Shown in pieces: positions 28,457 to 37,645 of a stretch of 64,000 nt of DNA. A program made the translations under genes and the position numbers. Each line of letters opens with the position of its first letter. Position 1 is the stretch's first letter. The notes beneath the pieces were generated by a model. The model worked only from the letters and a program-made list of their open reading frames with translations, was not told where the DNA came from and did not search any database. The stretch is from Chitinophaga agri (GTDB taxonomy: Bacteria > Bacteroidota > Bacteroidia > Chitinophagales > Chitinophagaceae), in the NCBI RefSeq assembly GCF_010093065.1, contig NZ_CP048113.1, forward strand, positions 434,001 to 498,000, given 5' to 3'.

Positions 28457-28790
28457 TTTCTTCAGGAACGATTTAATCTCAATGAAGATAAGGCGGATGG
28501 TCAGAGAATTGTCGCGGAAATAACCCGGAATGTTTACTTTAAGCGTAAAAATTTATCGACGCTTATTTTTCAATGTTCATCGCCGCAATCGGTCTCAATG
28601 TGAACTCTACAGCTGTTATTGTTGGCGCAATGCTTATTTCACCATTGATGGGACCGATTATGGGCATCGGCCTCACGATAGCCACAAATGATTTTGATCT
28701 ATGTTTATTGTCCTGTTAGGTGGATTATCCGGCATCGCTGTCTGACGAGAAGGGAAAAGAGCCATGTCATCCCTGGTATATTTTCAGCAA
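28457..28790 (+). pseudogene. Broken DUF389-family membrane protein gene
   Basis: Fragments in successive frames match one DUF389 protein in order: 'RFNLNEDKADGQRIVAEI', '[15 protein letters not shown]', then after a frameshift near 28575 '[20 protein letters not shown]' and '[20 protein letters not shown]', then '[13 protein letters not shown]', and after another shift 'LTRREKSHVIPGI'. A central block of helices is deleted and no start or C-terminus remains. Non-functional. Confidence 0.8.
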
Positions 28791-28859
28791 AAAAGGATCA
28801 CCAAAATACTGGAAGAGCCGAAGACTAATCTTCAGCACTCAACAGCGAACAAAATTAAC

Positions 28860-28890
28860 GAAAAAGGCGGCCTCATAGGAGACCGCTTCT
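28860..28890 (-). terminator. Terminator after the MACPF gene
   Basis: On the minus strand GCGGTCTC / GAGGCCGC (28867-28874 and 28879-28886, one G-U pair) is followed by CCTTTTT. It lies 28 bases past the stop of the MACPF gene. Confidence 0.8.
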
Positions 28891-28913
28891 TTCATAAAAA
28901 TAGTTAAACGAGC

Positions 28914-30329
28914 TTAGTTCTGTGGGATGTAGCCAAGAATGGATTCATACACGTATGTTTTCTTAAAAAGGCTCGCACCTATCGTAAAACTTTTACCACG
29001 ATCAGTAGTCGTATAATAGTGCATTCCATCAGCATTGTAACGATATATAGGAACAGCACCCGGAGTTGGATCTTTATAGATATATCCGGCAATCCATTCA
29101 TATTTACCGTGTTGCCCACCGTAGCCAATTTCATTGAAATCGTTGGTAAAGAAGTGTGTATTGTTGTTCTGGAAATATCTGTAAATAGGAATAGTACCCG
29201 GCTTAGAATTATCCGTAAATGCGGTTCCGATGATACCCTGATTTGTCCAATACGCTACGCCAGCTACCTCAGCGGGAGTAGTCGTCAACAAAATGTCAAC
29301 CACCTGGAAATTCTTGTTATAGTAGTAAGAATACATCGGAGCCTTCTCGTATTGCAGATTGACAGCGTTATTCTGAATATACTGCTCAGTATAAGCAGCC
29401 AGTTCAGCCTTCTTGGCCGGATCATCTACGAGATCACTAATAGCGATCAGACCATTTTGAGGGATTTCAACGAGTACGGAGTTTTCCGGAGTGATTGTTT
29501 TTTGCCAGTCACTGGGATCGAATTTAGTACCATCTTTAGCATTAAATGTAGCAACTGATGTGAATCCACCGCCTCTGGTATGATAATGAATTGTCTCCAG
29601 CGTGTTACTATCTGAAGCTGATTTCTCAACACCGATTGTCAGGTCAATACCGAATGCATTTTTCATATTCAGTTGCAAACCGCCTCCAGCGGCAACAGTA
29701 CGTCGTCCACTTCTTGTCTCAGATTTGTAGATGATCTCCACTTTGCCTCCAGTTACAATACTTAAATACACGTGAGTACCGTAGCGGGTTACAATTTCAC
29801 TTGCAGGTCGGGTAGCAATGTCGGACCTGAATTCAGGCGTGAGATAATTTTTTAACGTAGCTGCATCCGTACTCAATACTATCTCCTTACTTTTCAGCAC
29901 CAGGTTACAAAAACCATAGATATCCTTGGACGAAAAGGTATTCGTTTGCTCCCGGTTAAATTTTAAGGTTCCGGAGAAGGCGGTGTATTTAGCGGTTGCG
30001 CTTAAACTCATGGAAACTTTCTTCATCAGTGACGCTGCATCGGCAGCATATTCGAAATACAGTTTCTGGTCTCTCAGCGTTTTTATATTCACGCTGCCGG
30101 GGTTGGCAGCATAGAATGCAGCAAAATCAAATACCCGGCTACGAGACGCTTCTGCATCAGCAAAAGGCCCTGTTACATCACAACCGTAACCAACTACATC
30201 ATAAGCACCATCACCGGCTGCTGCAATAGTGGGAGTACGGTTTTCATTAGGGATAAGTTTGTCCTGTCTGGCTTCTTTCTGGCAGGCGAAACAGAACGCT
30301 GCAAGGCTAAGCAGCACGACTCTTTTCAT
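28914..30329 (-). CDS. MACPF-domain lipoprotein with C-terminal DUF5648-like repeats
   Basis: A 471-residue lipoprotein (lipobox before Cys-16, 'AAFCFACQKE'). The pore-forming MACPF core is marked by 'IVTRYGTHVYLSIVTGGKVE' at about residue 175-195 with glycine-rich flanking strands ('TVAAGGGLQL'). The C-terminal 130 residues contain repeats 'IPIYRYFQNNNTHFFTND' and 'VPIYRYNADGMHYYTTTDRG', matching the DUF5648 beta-fold often fused to secreted bacterial proteins. Bacteroidota MACPF proteins include surface-delivered antibacterial toxins; whether this one kills competitors is inference. It has its own terminator and a long upstream region. Confidence 0.88.
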   Translation of the reverse strand: MKRVVLLSLAAFCFACQKEARQDKLIPNENRTPTIAAAGDGAYDVVGYGCDVTGPFADAEASRSRVFDFAAFYAANPGSVNIKTLRDQKLYFEYAADAASLMKKVSMSLSATAKYTAFSGTLKFNREQTNTFSSKDIYGFCNLVLKSKEIVLSTDAATLKNYLTPEFRSDIATRPASEIVTRYGTHVYLSIVTGGKVEIIYKSETRSGRRTVAAGGGLQLNMKNAFGIDLTIGVEKSASDSNTLETIHYHTRGGGFTSVATFNAKDGTKFDPSDWQKTITPENSVLVEIPQNGLIAISDLVDDPAKKAELAAYTEQYIQNNAVNLQYEKAPMYSYYYNKNFQVVDILLTTTPAEVAGVAYWTNQGIIGTAFTDNSKPGTIPIYRYFQNNNTHFFTNDFNEIGYGGQHGKYEWIAGYIYKDPTPGAVPIYRYNADGMHYYTTTDRGKSFTIGASLFKKTYVYESILGYIPQN

Positions 30330-31200
30330 AGTTTACTTTTATTAATGATGAATAATGACATAGGAATACCTTATCGTGCCTTGATCAGCACAACAGCTCG
30401 TAATGGTTAAGAAAAACGGCACAGTAGCTATACCGGGAGAGCCGGATAGCAGCAGGATAATAAAAACATAAAATGGTTATTGATGCATTAAAGGAAATAG
30501 GTTATACATAAGTCAGCAAAGGAATAAATAATGGCATTTTCCTTAGGTCAACTTCGATACTTTACGTTCTTTATTTCTCATAAAAAGCAGGTATTAATGG
30601 GCTACTAACATAGATGCCAAATACAAATTGTATCGGCCCGGTGCTACTCAAAAGTTAAAACAAATGAAACGCAGGTTAAAGTGTCTGTATTACACAATGG
30701 AACATTAAACGGGTACATGGTACGGGTAAACATTCGTAGTTTCAATTGAATTTTCGCTGCGAAGATACCGCAATCTAGAAACACTATCAAAAATAATATG
30801 TTTAAAAATTAGATTATCTCTTAACGATAAATCCTGGCCATTGCTTATTTTTCACTGATCTCTGCGGCTTTAAATATAAAAAGGGAATACTGCGATTTAA
30901 ACAACTTGAAACAGTCATATCCCGTAAGTTTACATTATTGAATAGAGTGCGGTGCAAAACAGACTCTAAACAATCCATTAAAAACCATTATGTTAATAAA
31001 TTTGCTAAAAATATTAGCAAATCTAAAATTACGGTGTTAATATTGCCTCGTAAACGGACTCGACGAAAATAGGGCACAATTAAGGTCGAGCAGATCCAGG
31101 GACAATGAACTTTTTGCGCGGAAGCATTCCGGCCCGTTTTTAAGCACCTGTCACTTTAGAAACAGCAGTTCCGTGCCGCCAATAGAAAAGAGTAGAGGAA
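30330..31200. other. Long non-coding stretch between MACPF and a duplicated-domain gene
   Basis: About 870 AT-rich bases with stops in all frames. It should hold the promoter of the MACPF gene (minus) and of the next gene (plus). A short palindrome GTACATGGTAC occurs near 30713-30723. I see no RNA gene or mobile element end. Confidence 0.35.
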
Positions 31201-31812
31201 ATGGAAAATCATTCTCATAAATACATTTTTACACTGATGTACGTGCCTTGTGTGGATGGGAACAGTATATATGGAAATATGAAAATGACCGTGGTGTCAA
31301 CGACGCGACAGGCACTCCTGCATTTGGAACGTTTAACTACCCACCTGATTTGGGAAGATCAATCAGCGCCAGTGCCCAAACGGAAACTGCAACCCTTCTA
31401 CCTGGTGCCCAAAGCCCTTTGGTGGATATTAGCCCCTTATACCAGGGCGCTATACATCAATGACAGTGAATGCCCTGCATTTCAGCCGGGAGATCCCAAA
31501 AACAGCCATAGCAATCAGTATCAATTCAGGTTATTCTATCTCATATGCACTGAGAAGCGCCTGCTGTCCGGCGGCACCTCCTGGGGCCATGCATACCTGG
31601 AAAAAAAAGACTGCCAGCACCTGGTAGACGATAAACGCACCATACACCTCCAGTGGGAAGACAAAAACAAGCCCATTCCCCGGCAAACCGTCGAAGCCTT
31701 TTACTTCGTGCCCGAGCAACTGTACTGGATCCTGGCACCCTACGCCAAAGCATTCAACATCTCTGACCGCAGGCCCATGCTGCTCATCAACCCACCGGGA
31801 CCAGAAAAATAA
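31201..31812 (+). CDS. Hypothetical protein with internal duplication
   Basis: A 203-residue protein made of two similar halves. The first has 'THLIWEDQSAPVPKRKLQPF' and 'WWILAPYTRALYI'; the second has 'IHLQWEDKNKPIPRQTVEAF' and 'YWILAPYAKAFNI'. Each half begins with a short 'YIFTLMYV' or 'YQFRLFYLI' strand. No signal peptide, no membrane segment, no family recognised. Stands alone, upstream of the IS21 element. Confidence 0.7.
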   Translation: MENHSHKYIFTLMYVPCVDGNSIYGNMKMTVVSTTRQALLHLERLTTHLIWEDQSAPVPKRKLQPFYLVPKALWWILAPYTRALYINDSECPAFQPGDPKNSHSNQYQFRLFYLICTEKRLLSGGTSWGHAYLEKKDCQHLVDDKRTIHLQWEDKNKPIPRQTVEAFYFVPEQLYWILAPYAKAFNISDRRPMLLINPPGPEK

Positions 31813-31967
31813 GATCGCTAATTCACGCGACGCAATCAATTTTTACTTTGCCTTTTTGGTAAGTAAGAGTAGAAATGAGCATATTTGTATTATGACTACA
31901 AAGAATACAATGCAATGATGGAGAATGCCCTGCAGCAAAGGGAACAGATTTTAAGTCACAAAGAAGG

Positions 31968-32102
31968 ATGGAAGCCGAATATATTGTAACTCATGTTAAT
32001 AGAACCTATGGAGTTTGTAATCGTTGCAAATCTGACAAACTTGATAACGAATATATGGTTTGCCATAAGTGCGGGTCATTGAATTTTAATTGGAAATACT
32101 GA
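31968..32102 (+). CDS. Small zinc-ribbon protein or relic
   Basis: A 44-residue reading frame with 'YGVCNRCKSDKLDN' and 'MVCHKCGSLNFNW', i.e. two CxxC knuckles spaced like a zinc ribbon. The frame is open upstream to 31896, and the overlapping frame at 31914-31990 also looks protein-like, so this may be the tail of a frameshifted longer gene. Function unknown. Confidence 0.45.
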   Translation: MEAEYIVTHVNRTYGVCNRCKSDKLDNEYMVCHKCGSLNFNWKY

Positions 32103-32377
32103 AATATCCGGTTCCTGAAAGATGGTTGATTGGTATCTTATACAGCGTCAGGACAAATCCTTTACGCCTTGGAATTCGGACTGCGGTATAGATTGTGTAG
32201 CCGAAGACAGGTGGCCCTCGTATTCTTGTGCAGATATTAAGAGCTGACAGATTATTGAATACGAATTCATTGTCTATTACGGTGATACTGGGCCAGCCTA
32301 AACGGATGATATAGGGCCAGGCATAACGGAGTCATTGGGCCACTTTCCATTGCAATATTACAGGTATTGATTAAAAG

Positions 32378-33115
32378 TTAAGCAGTAAGTTTCTTTTTCT
32401 TTCTTAAAGACTCTCCTGTCAGTGTTATTCTGTGAGAAGAGTACACAAGTCTATCTAATATCGCATCAGCCATTGTGCTTTCCCCTATTAAGGGATGCCA
32501 CTGTTCCACTGGTATCTGAGTAGATATAATAGTAGCCCCCTTCTCGTATCGTTCTTCTATTACGTCAAGTAAGGCTGTTCTTGTGGTTTGATCCACCGGA
32601 GTTAGTAAAAAATCATCTATGATCAATAAGGGTAGCTTACCTATTGTGCGTATCATCTTAGAGTAAGATCCATCAAGCCTGGCTAATTTAACTTTGTCAA
32701 GGAAGCGGGTGGCAGGGTAATAATGTGTGCGGTTAAGCATTTGGCATGCTTTTACACCCAGACATTGTGCGAGGAAGCTTTTACCACAGCCCGTAGGGCC
32801 TGTAATAATAATATTCTCAGCCTTCTCCAGGAAGTGCAGATTAAGTAATCGATCTAGTACATTCCTGTCAAGGTGACGATTAGTCATATAGTCAATATCC
32901 TGTGGTGATACAGTCTGTTTAAAACCAGCCTGTCTGATCAGGCTTTCTATCCGGGTTTTCTGACGATGTTCCCATTCAGCATCCACCAGCAAGGTCAGAA
33001 GTTCATCTGCTGTATAATTTGTGTAGTGCTGATCAGTAAGGCTTTGGTGGTAAAGACGAGCCATAGCGCCCAGATGCATACGACGTAATTTTTCTACAGT
33101 GTTGTTTTCGTTCAT
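32378..33115 (-). CDS. istB: IS21-family ATPase helper IstB
   Basis: A 245-residue AAA+ ATPase that assists IS21 transposition and target choice. Walker A is 'ITGPTGCGKSFLAQ', Walker B 'LPLLIIDDFLL', and the IstB N-terminal helix block is present. It follows istA by 39 bases on the same strand, as in all IS21 elements. Confidence 0.95.
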   Translation of the reverse strand: MNENNTVEKLRRMHLGAMARLYHQSLTDQHYTNYTADELLTLLVDAEWEHRQKTRIESLIRQAGFKQTVSPQDIDYMTNRHLDRNVLDRLLNLHFLEKAENIIITGPTGCGKSFLAQCLGVKACQMLNRTHYYPATRFLDKVKLARLDGSYSKMIRTIGKLPLLIIDDFLLTPVDQTTRTALLDVIEERYEKGATIISTQIPVEQWHPLIGESTMADAILDRLVYSSHRITLTGESLRKKKKLTA

Positions 33116-33154
33116 TTATGATGTGTTTTTAATAAATAATTGCTGTTAGTGAAC

Positions 33155-34699
33155 TTAACGGTATGCTGCCGCTCCACGGATGTTAACATGTTCCGGGATA
33201 GTTGGAAGAGCCGCTGGCGGCTCTTCCAACTGGTCAAGTCCAGCCTTTAAAATGCGTTCGATAGTATGATAGCCGGCTTTATGATATTCCAGTGCACGAT
33301 GACAAGCCTGTTCAAGACGTTGTATAGTATAATCCTTTCCTAAGGCAAGTATGCCCTGGCATTGCTTATAGGCGATTTCCGGATAGCTATACTGACCTAA
33401 CAACCTTTGGATATAGAGAAGTGTATTATTACCTGCAAGTGCTGCTTTATCCTCAAAAAATTGAGGACTCCAGCCATTATAGACCTGGTGAGTAGATGGC
33501 ATGTGTTCACTGACTGTGGTATAATGCCCAGGTGTAAAGCAGCGACGATGACTAGCTATGCGGGTATGGTTGTAGAAAATCTCTACTGACACATGATTAT
33601 ATTGCACCTCTACATGATGCCCCTGATAGCGATAAGGTACGCTATAGTAGTTGCGATTCTCACTTAGATAGATATAGCTGGTCTTCTGAACCTTCGCTCG
33701 TCTGTATTGTCGCAGATGATAACGCCCCTGTGGTAATGGTTGCAACCATTCTTTTTCAGTGTCAATAAATTGTTGTCTACGGGTGGTACCACCATGAGCA
33801 AACAGGTAATCATTGTAAGTGACCAGCATGTTACTGATCTCAGTATTGAGCTCTTCAAGAGAAAAGAATGTATGGCGGGATAGTGGATAATAAATTCGCT
33901 GGTATACCAGCTCTACTGCACGTTCAACTAAAGCCTTGTCCTGTGGGTGATATGGGCGTGCAGGGTCTACCGCACACCCATAGAACAGTGCAAAGTCAGC
34001 CAATGTCTTATTGATCAGTGGTGCATATTTATGTGCTTTGCTTACTGCACTTTTGAGATTATCTGATACAATGGCCTGTGGCACTCCACCAAGCCATTGC
34101 AGGCAGGAAGATAAGCAAGTAATCAGATCCTCCCTTTTCTGGGATGATACTGCTTTTACAAAAGTGTATTGGCTGCAGGGCAGCACAGCAACAAACACTT
34201 CCACGGTTATCAGTTCCCCGGTTGTTTTTTCAACATAAGAGAGCCTATCCCCGCAAAAGTCTATATATAGCTTATCTCCAGCTTTATGTAATAGTTTTCC
34301 TCCCGGCGTGGTCCTTTTGTTCCACTGCCTTATATGCCAGCAAAATTGTGTATAACGATAACCATCGGGGTGTTTAAACAGGTATTCCTGATGCAATGCT
34401 CCCAGTGTACAACCAGGCTTCAGCAGTTCCTTTTCAAAGTAGCTGAAGTAACCGGCCAATGTCTCATAGCGTTCTTTTTCGGTCTGGCTATCTTCTGTAA
34501 AAAGATCTGCAAGTTCAGCATCTTCCAGTTGCAATAAGGCTTCCCAGGATAACTCCAATGCTTTAAAGCGGGTCATATAACTGTCTACAGTCTTACGGTT
34601 GACCTTAATGTAATCCGCAATCTTACGATTGCTCCATCCCTTCTGTTTCAGTGAAATTAATGTACGTACTTCCATGACATTGATTCTTTGACCCGCCAT
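33155..34699 (-). CDS. istA: IS21-family transposase IstA
   Basis: A 514-residue DDE transposase. The N-terminal helix-turn-helix is 'LKQKGWSNRKIADYIKVNRK'. Catalytic acidic residues are seen in 'KLYIDFCGD', 'QAIVSDNLKSAV' and 'DKALVERAVELVY'. The C-terminal part has the Mu-type beta-barrel region. Length is normal and no frameshift is seen. Confidence 0.95.
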   Translation of the reverse strand: MAGQRINVMEVRTLISLKQKGWSNRKIADYIKVNRKTVDSYMTRFKALELSWEALLQLEDAELADLFTEDSQTEKERYETLAGYFSYFEKELLKPGCTLGALHQEYLFKHPDGYRYTQFCWHIRQWNKRTTPGGKLLHKAGDKLYIDFCGDRLSYVEKTTGELITVEVFVAVLPCSQYTFVKAVSSQKREDLITCLSSCLQWLGGVPQAIVSDNLKSAVSKAHKYAPLINKTLADFALFYGCAVDPARPYHPQDKALVERAVELVYQRIYYPLSRHTFFSLEELNTEISNMLVTYNDYLFAHGGTTRRQQFIDTEKEWLQPLPQGRYHLRQYRRAKVQKTSYIYLSENRNYYSVPYRYQGHHVEVQYNHVSVEIFYNHTRIASHRRCFTPGHYTTVSEHMPSTHQVYNGWSPQFFEDKAALAGNNTLLYIQRLLGQYSYPEIAYKQCQGILALGKDYTIQRLEQACHRALEYHKAGYHTIERILKAGLDQLEEPPAALPTIPEHVNIRGAAAYR

Positions 34700-34746
34700 A
34701 TACCTATTGCTTTTTTAGGTACAAGACTATTGCAAATCATGGAAAG

Positions 34747-34990
34747 TGGCCCAACGACCTCCGTTTTAGGCTGCGGATATTGATTAAATTGGCCCGGTGA
34801 CCTCCGTTTTAAGTGGATGAAAACCTTATTTTTGGCCCAATTACCTCCGTTTTAGTGAGTGAAATCTGAAAATCGGCAACCTACAATCCGTTTTAGGTAG
34901 ACACTGATCGTTCTTTTTGGCCCTATATCACCGTTTTGACTGGCCCGGTATGCTCCGTTAAGGGTGGCCCAATGATCTCCGTTTTAGACA
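34747..34990. repeat. Array of seven ~22-bp transposase-site repeats at the IS21 right end
   Basis: Units of the form TGGCCCrryrACCTCCGTTTTAg start at about 34747, 34790, 34833, 34874, 34918, 34941 and 34965. Spacing is about 41-43 bp for the inner units and 23 bp for the outer ones. Three inverted units lie at the left end (about 32274-32294, 32298-32319 and 32322-32342). Such repeats are IS21 transposase binding sites; seven on one side is many. Confidence 0.85.
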
Positions 34991-35083
34991 TTCATCTCTG
35001 TCTTTTTGACTTCAAGACTTATTAATGTGTTATTAATTTATTCAGATACATGTTTTATTATAGGTATTAAATTGGTTTATGGT

Positions 35084-35509
35084 ATGGAAACTACAAATGA
35101 AATAGTCGAAATAGAACTATATGATAAAAGACAGCCGATGACTGGAAAAATGCATGCTGAGAAACTTGCCAATACGACTTTTAGGATGATTGACAATGAC
35201 ATATTCAACTACAGATTAACACTAGGAACTGAATTTGAAACACGAATTAATAATGATGGAAGACATGAAATAGTTAAAATCCTAAAAGAGTCAACATATG
35301 TTACGCGCCGATTTTTCCTAACCTCAGAATTTAGCAGTTCGGAGTATCGGTTACTAGGTGATGAAATAGTGAGACATGGCGGCCATTGGCAAGTTGACTT
35401 TGGAGGAATTGCGACGATAAACTTACCTGAGCACTGTACTCTCGATATAGACGCAATCTTCAAAATTTTTGAGTTTAAACCGACTGAGATAATAGACGAT
35501 TGGGAATAA
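35084..35509 (+). CDS. DUF4265-like small protein
   Basis: About 141 residues from the ATG at 35084 ('METTNEIVEIELYDK'); an upstream ATG at 35006 is less likely. The layout 'NYRLTLGTEFETRINNDGRH', 'STYVTRRFFL', 'IVRHGGHWQVDFGGIATINL' resembles the DUF4265 beta-sheet domain. Cytoplasmic; function unknown. It lies just beyond the IS21 right end. Confidence 0.55.
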   Translation: METTNEIVEIELYDKRQPMTGKMHAEKLANTTFRMIDNDIFNYRLTLGTEFETRINNDGRHEIVKILKESTYVTRRFFLTSEFSSSEYRLLGDEIVRHGGHWQVDFGGIATINLPEHCTLDIDAIFKIFEFKPTEIIDDWE

Positions 35510-35589
35510 ATACTGAATGCCTAGTAACATGACCTGTATTCTATTGATAGTAAGATACACCCCTACACGACTAGAACTCCATAAATGAT

Positions 35590-35694
35590 CGATAATGAAG
35601 ATAATGTATAAAAGTGCTAAAAATAAAAACGCTTCAAGTCCTTGAACTTGAAGCGTTTAATTTTCCGTGATCCCAGGTATGAGAAACTCGAACC
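35590..35694. repeat. tRNA-Lys 3'-end and terminator relic A (possible attachment site)
   Basis: About 85 bases closely match the region beside the tRNA-Lys gene (54059-54157), including GATAATGAAGATAATG, a perfect 13-bp hairpin (35627-35639 / 35646-35658) and GTGATCCC...ACTCGAACC, the complement of the tRNA 3' end. The T-arm segment has a 5-base insertion so it is not a working tRNA end. Reads as a decayed att site about 18.5 kb from the tRNA. Confidence 0.7.
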
Positions 35695-35771
35695 AGCTTA
35701 TTGATGATTTAACCACAGTCAATGGTAATTGCCACCGGTGAGTTAAAACATACGACAAAAGTTCGAGGACT

Positions 35772-35940
35772 GCGAGAATTGCTTAAAAGTAAGCCAGTAG
35801 AACAAAGCATGAGCAGAAAAGGAAATTGAGAGCTATTTGAGTTCATCGAAATATGGTACAACAGGCAGCGTATACACTCAATTTTAGGATTTTTAACCCC
35901 TGAAGAATTTGGTAAATCCATTCTAAAACAAGCAGTTTGA
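35772..35940 (+). pseudogene. IS3-family transposase relic
   Basis: Fragment 'RELLKSKPVEQSMSRKGN' matches the IS3 OrfB core before the catalytic region; after a deletion and frame change the C-terminal 'FEFIEIWYNRQRIHSILGFL' and 'TPEEFGKSILKQAV' stop follows (35836-35940). About 40 residues between are missing. Confidence 0.8.
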
Positions 35941-36135
35941 TAAGTTGTCCATTTTTTTGTTGCAAATCCAATATATGTTTGCTCGAATTTGTGGAATTTT
36001 GCGGGCTTTAAATCTTTTAGATAGATTCAGGTCATAGTTAGATGGGGGATGTCTGGATAGGTATTCCCTTTTTACCGATATGACATTATCATAAAACTGG
36101 TGCGGATTAGGCGGGAAAAGTCTGGTAAGTTCGTA

Positions 36136-36163
36136 ATCCCGGGCTTGATCCGGGATCTCTTTT
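36136..36163 (+). terminator. Terminator-like hairpin upstream of lipoprotein gene
   Basis: Perfect stem ATCCCGG / CCGGGAT (36136-36142 and 36150-36156) followed by CTCTTTT. It may end transcription coming from the left or be a stray repeat. Confidence 0.5.
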
Positions 36164-36202
36164 ATGCCTAACACACTAATCCCCATGAATACATTTTTTC
36201 AA

Positions 36203-36712
36203 ATGAAGGTATCAGGAAAGCGGGCTATTAAAAGTATAAAAACCTGTATAACTATTATTTTATCCTTACTGAGTTTTTCTCAATGTAACCTAGGTTCCGA
36301 AGGAGCTGAAACTAATGGTGAAGTAGAGGAAACTGGCTACTTAATGATGGATGGATCTGGATATTACTTTATTCGAATGGATAATGCTGGAGCTCATTCA
36401 TATAAAGAGACATTAGCGGCAAGAAAAGATGTAACTGGCTTTAAGTTTGAATTTGATGTTGACTCTATGAAGAAAATTGGTCTTCATTATGATACTTTGA
36501 CGGACCTCCACAAACAGCAAAGAGGATTTCCTTCTATTTATGTTTTAAAGATGACAAGCCCGATTAAAATAGTTTACTCAACGGATTCTGTAGTTGCGCC
36601 TTATCTGAAGAACAAGGTTTCTCTTCCGATAACGTTTGATAAAGGAGAATTTACACTAGTATATACAGGAGGTATGAAGGTTTCTAAAATTATTCCTCTT
36701 CAAAAGGATTAA
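36203..36712 (+). CDS. Probable small lipoprotein, unknown function
   Basis: The ATG at 36203 gives 169 residues with a basic N-terminus, hydrophobic 'CITIILSLLSF' and a Cys at about residue 28 ('SFSQCNLGSE'), so a lipoprotein signal is likely though the lipobox is weak. The mature part has 'GYLMMDGSGYYFIRMDN' and 'VYVLKMTSPIKIV'-type strands. An ATG at 36164 would add 13 residues. AT-rich like its island neighbours. No family recognised. Confidence 0.6.
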   Translation: MKVSGKRAIKSIKTCITIILSLLSFSQCNLGSEGAETNGEVEETGYLMMDGSGYYFIRMDNAGAHSYKETLAARKDVTGFKFEFDVDSMKKIGLHYDTLTDLHKQQRGFPSIYVLKMTSPIKIVYSTDSVVAPYLKNKVSLPITFDKGEFTLVYTGGMKVSKIIPLQKD

Positions 36713-36757
36713 ATTGAATTGATCACAGCAAACTCTTGGCATTGTAAAGTAAATCTC

Positions 36758-37645
36758 ATGATACCAGCAGAAAGTCTTGAACATAAAATTATTGGCATGT
36801 ATGGGCATGGAATGAGCTTTCGCGATATTTCTGCTCATATCAAAGATATGTATGACATATCAGCCAGTACACCTTCTGCCATTACAGAAAAGGTTATTCC
36901 CCTTGTAAAAGAATGGCAGAACAGGCCTTTAGAGGCTATATATTGCATTGTTTGGCTGGATGCTATGTTCTACAAGGTGAAAGAGGATGGGCACATAAAA
37001 AGCCGCTGTGTTTACAATATTCTGGGGATAAATACTGAAGGACGTAAAGATCTACTAGGCATGTATGTTTCCGAAAGTGAAGGCGCCAACTTCTGGCTGG
37101 GTGTTTTGACCAATCTTCAACAACGTGGTGTCGCTGATATTCTGATCGCCTGCATAGACGGGTTAAAGGGGTTTGCTGAAGCAATAGCAACAATTTATCC
37201 TAAAACGGAAGTCTAGGCCTGTATTGTACATCAGATTCGTAGTTCACTCAAATATGTAGCTAGTAAGGATCAAAAACAGTTCACGTCAGATTTGAGGCCT
37301 GTTTATCAGTCGGCGAGTAAGGATGAGGCAGAGGGACAGTTGTTGGAGCTGGAAATGAAATGCGGTAAAAAATATACCGTTGTGCTTGAATCCTGGAATC
37401 GTCACTCGGATAAACTCAGTACTTTCTTCAAGTGCCCTGCAGCAATCCGCAAACTTATCTATACAACTAATACTATAGAAGGATTTCACAGACAGATTCG
37501 GAAAGTGACGAAAACCAAAGGCGCATTTACCTTGCATATGGCATTACTTAAACTCATTTATCTGGCTACGCTCAATATTCAAAAAAATGGACGCAACCAC
37601 TTCAAAACTGGAGTATCACGGTATCACAGCTTTCAATTATATTCT
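36758..37645 (+). pseudogene. IS256-family transposase, broken
   Basis: A mutator-type transposase lacking about 100 N-terminal residues. 'IIGMYGHGMSFRDISAHIKD' and 'WQNRPLEAIYCIVWLDAMF' carry the first catalytic Asp; 'ILIACIDGLKGFAEAI' the second; 'LIYTTNTIEGFHRQIRKV' the Glu region. An in-frame TAG at 37214 interrupts 'KTEV-ACIVHQIR', where relatives have Gln. A lost A in an A-run near 37586 shifts the last 20 codons. The 3' end abuts an IS66 fragment at about 37645. Confidence 0.85.

Larger units (their letters stand above)
32271..34990 (-). mobile_element. IS21-family insertion sequence, complete
   Basis: 2720 bp with istA and istB on the minus strand. The ends are inverted repeats: left TGTCTATTACGGTGATACTG and right (reversed) TGTCTAAAACGGAGATCATT, both beginning TG and leading into GGGCCA. 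A 5-bp target duplication TTCAT flanks it (32266-32270 and 34991-34995). Both genes are open, so the element may be active. Confidence 0.92.

Noticed and set aside
34747..34990. Regularly spaced ~22-bp repeats that could suggest a CRISPR array
   Set aside because: Units vary in sequence and spacing, lie at an IS21 end with inverted partners at the other end, and no cas genes are present.
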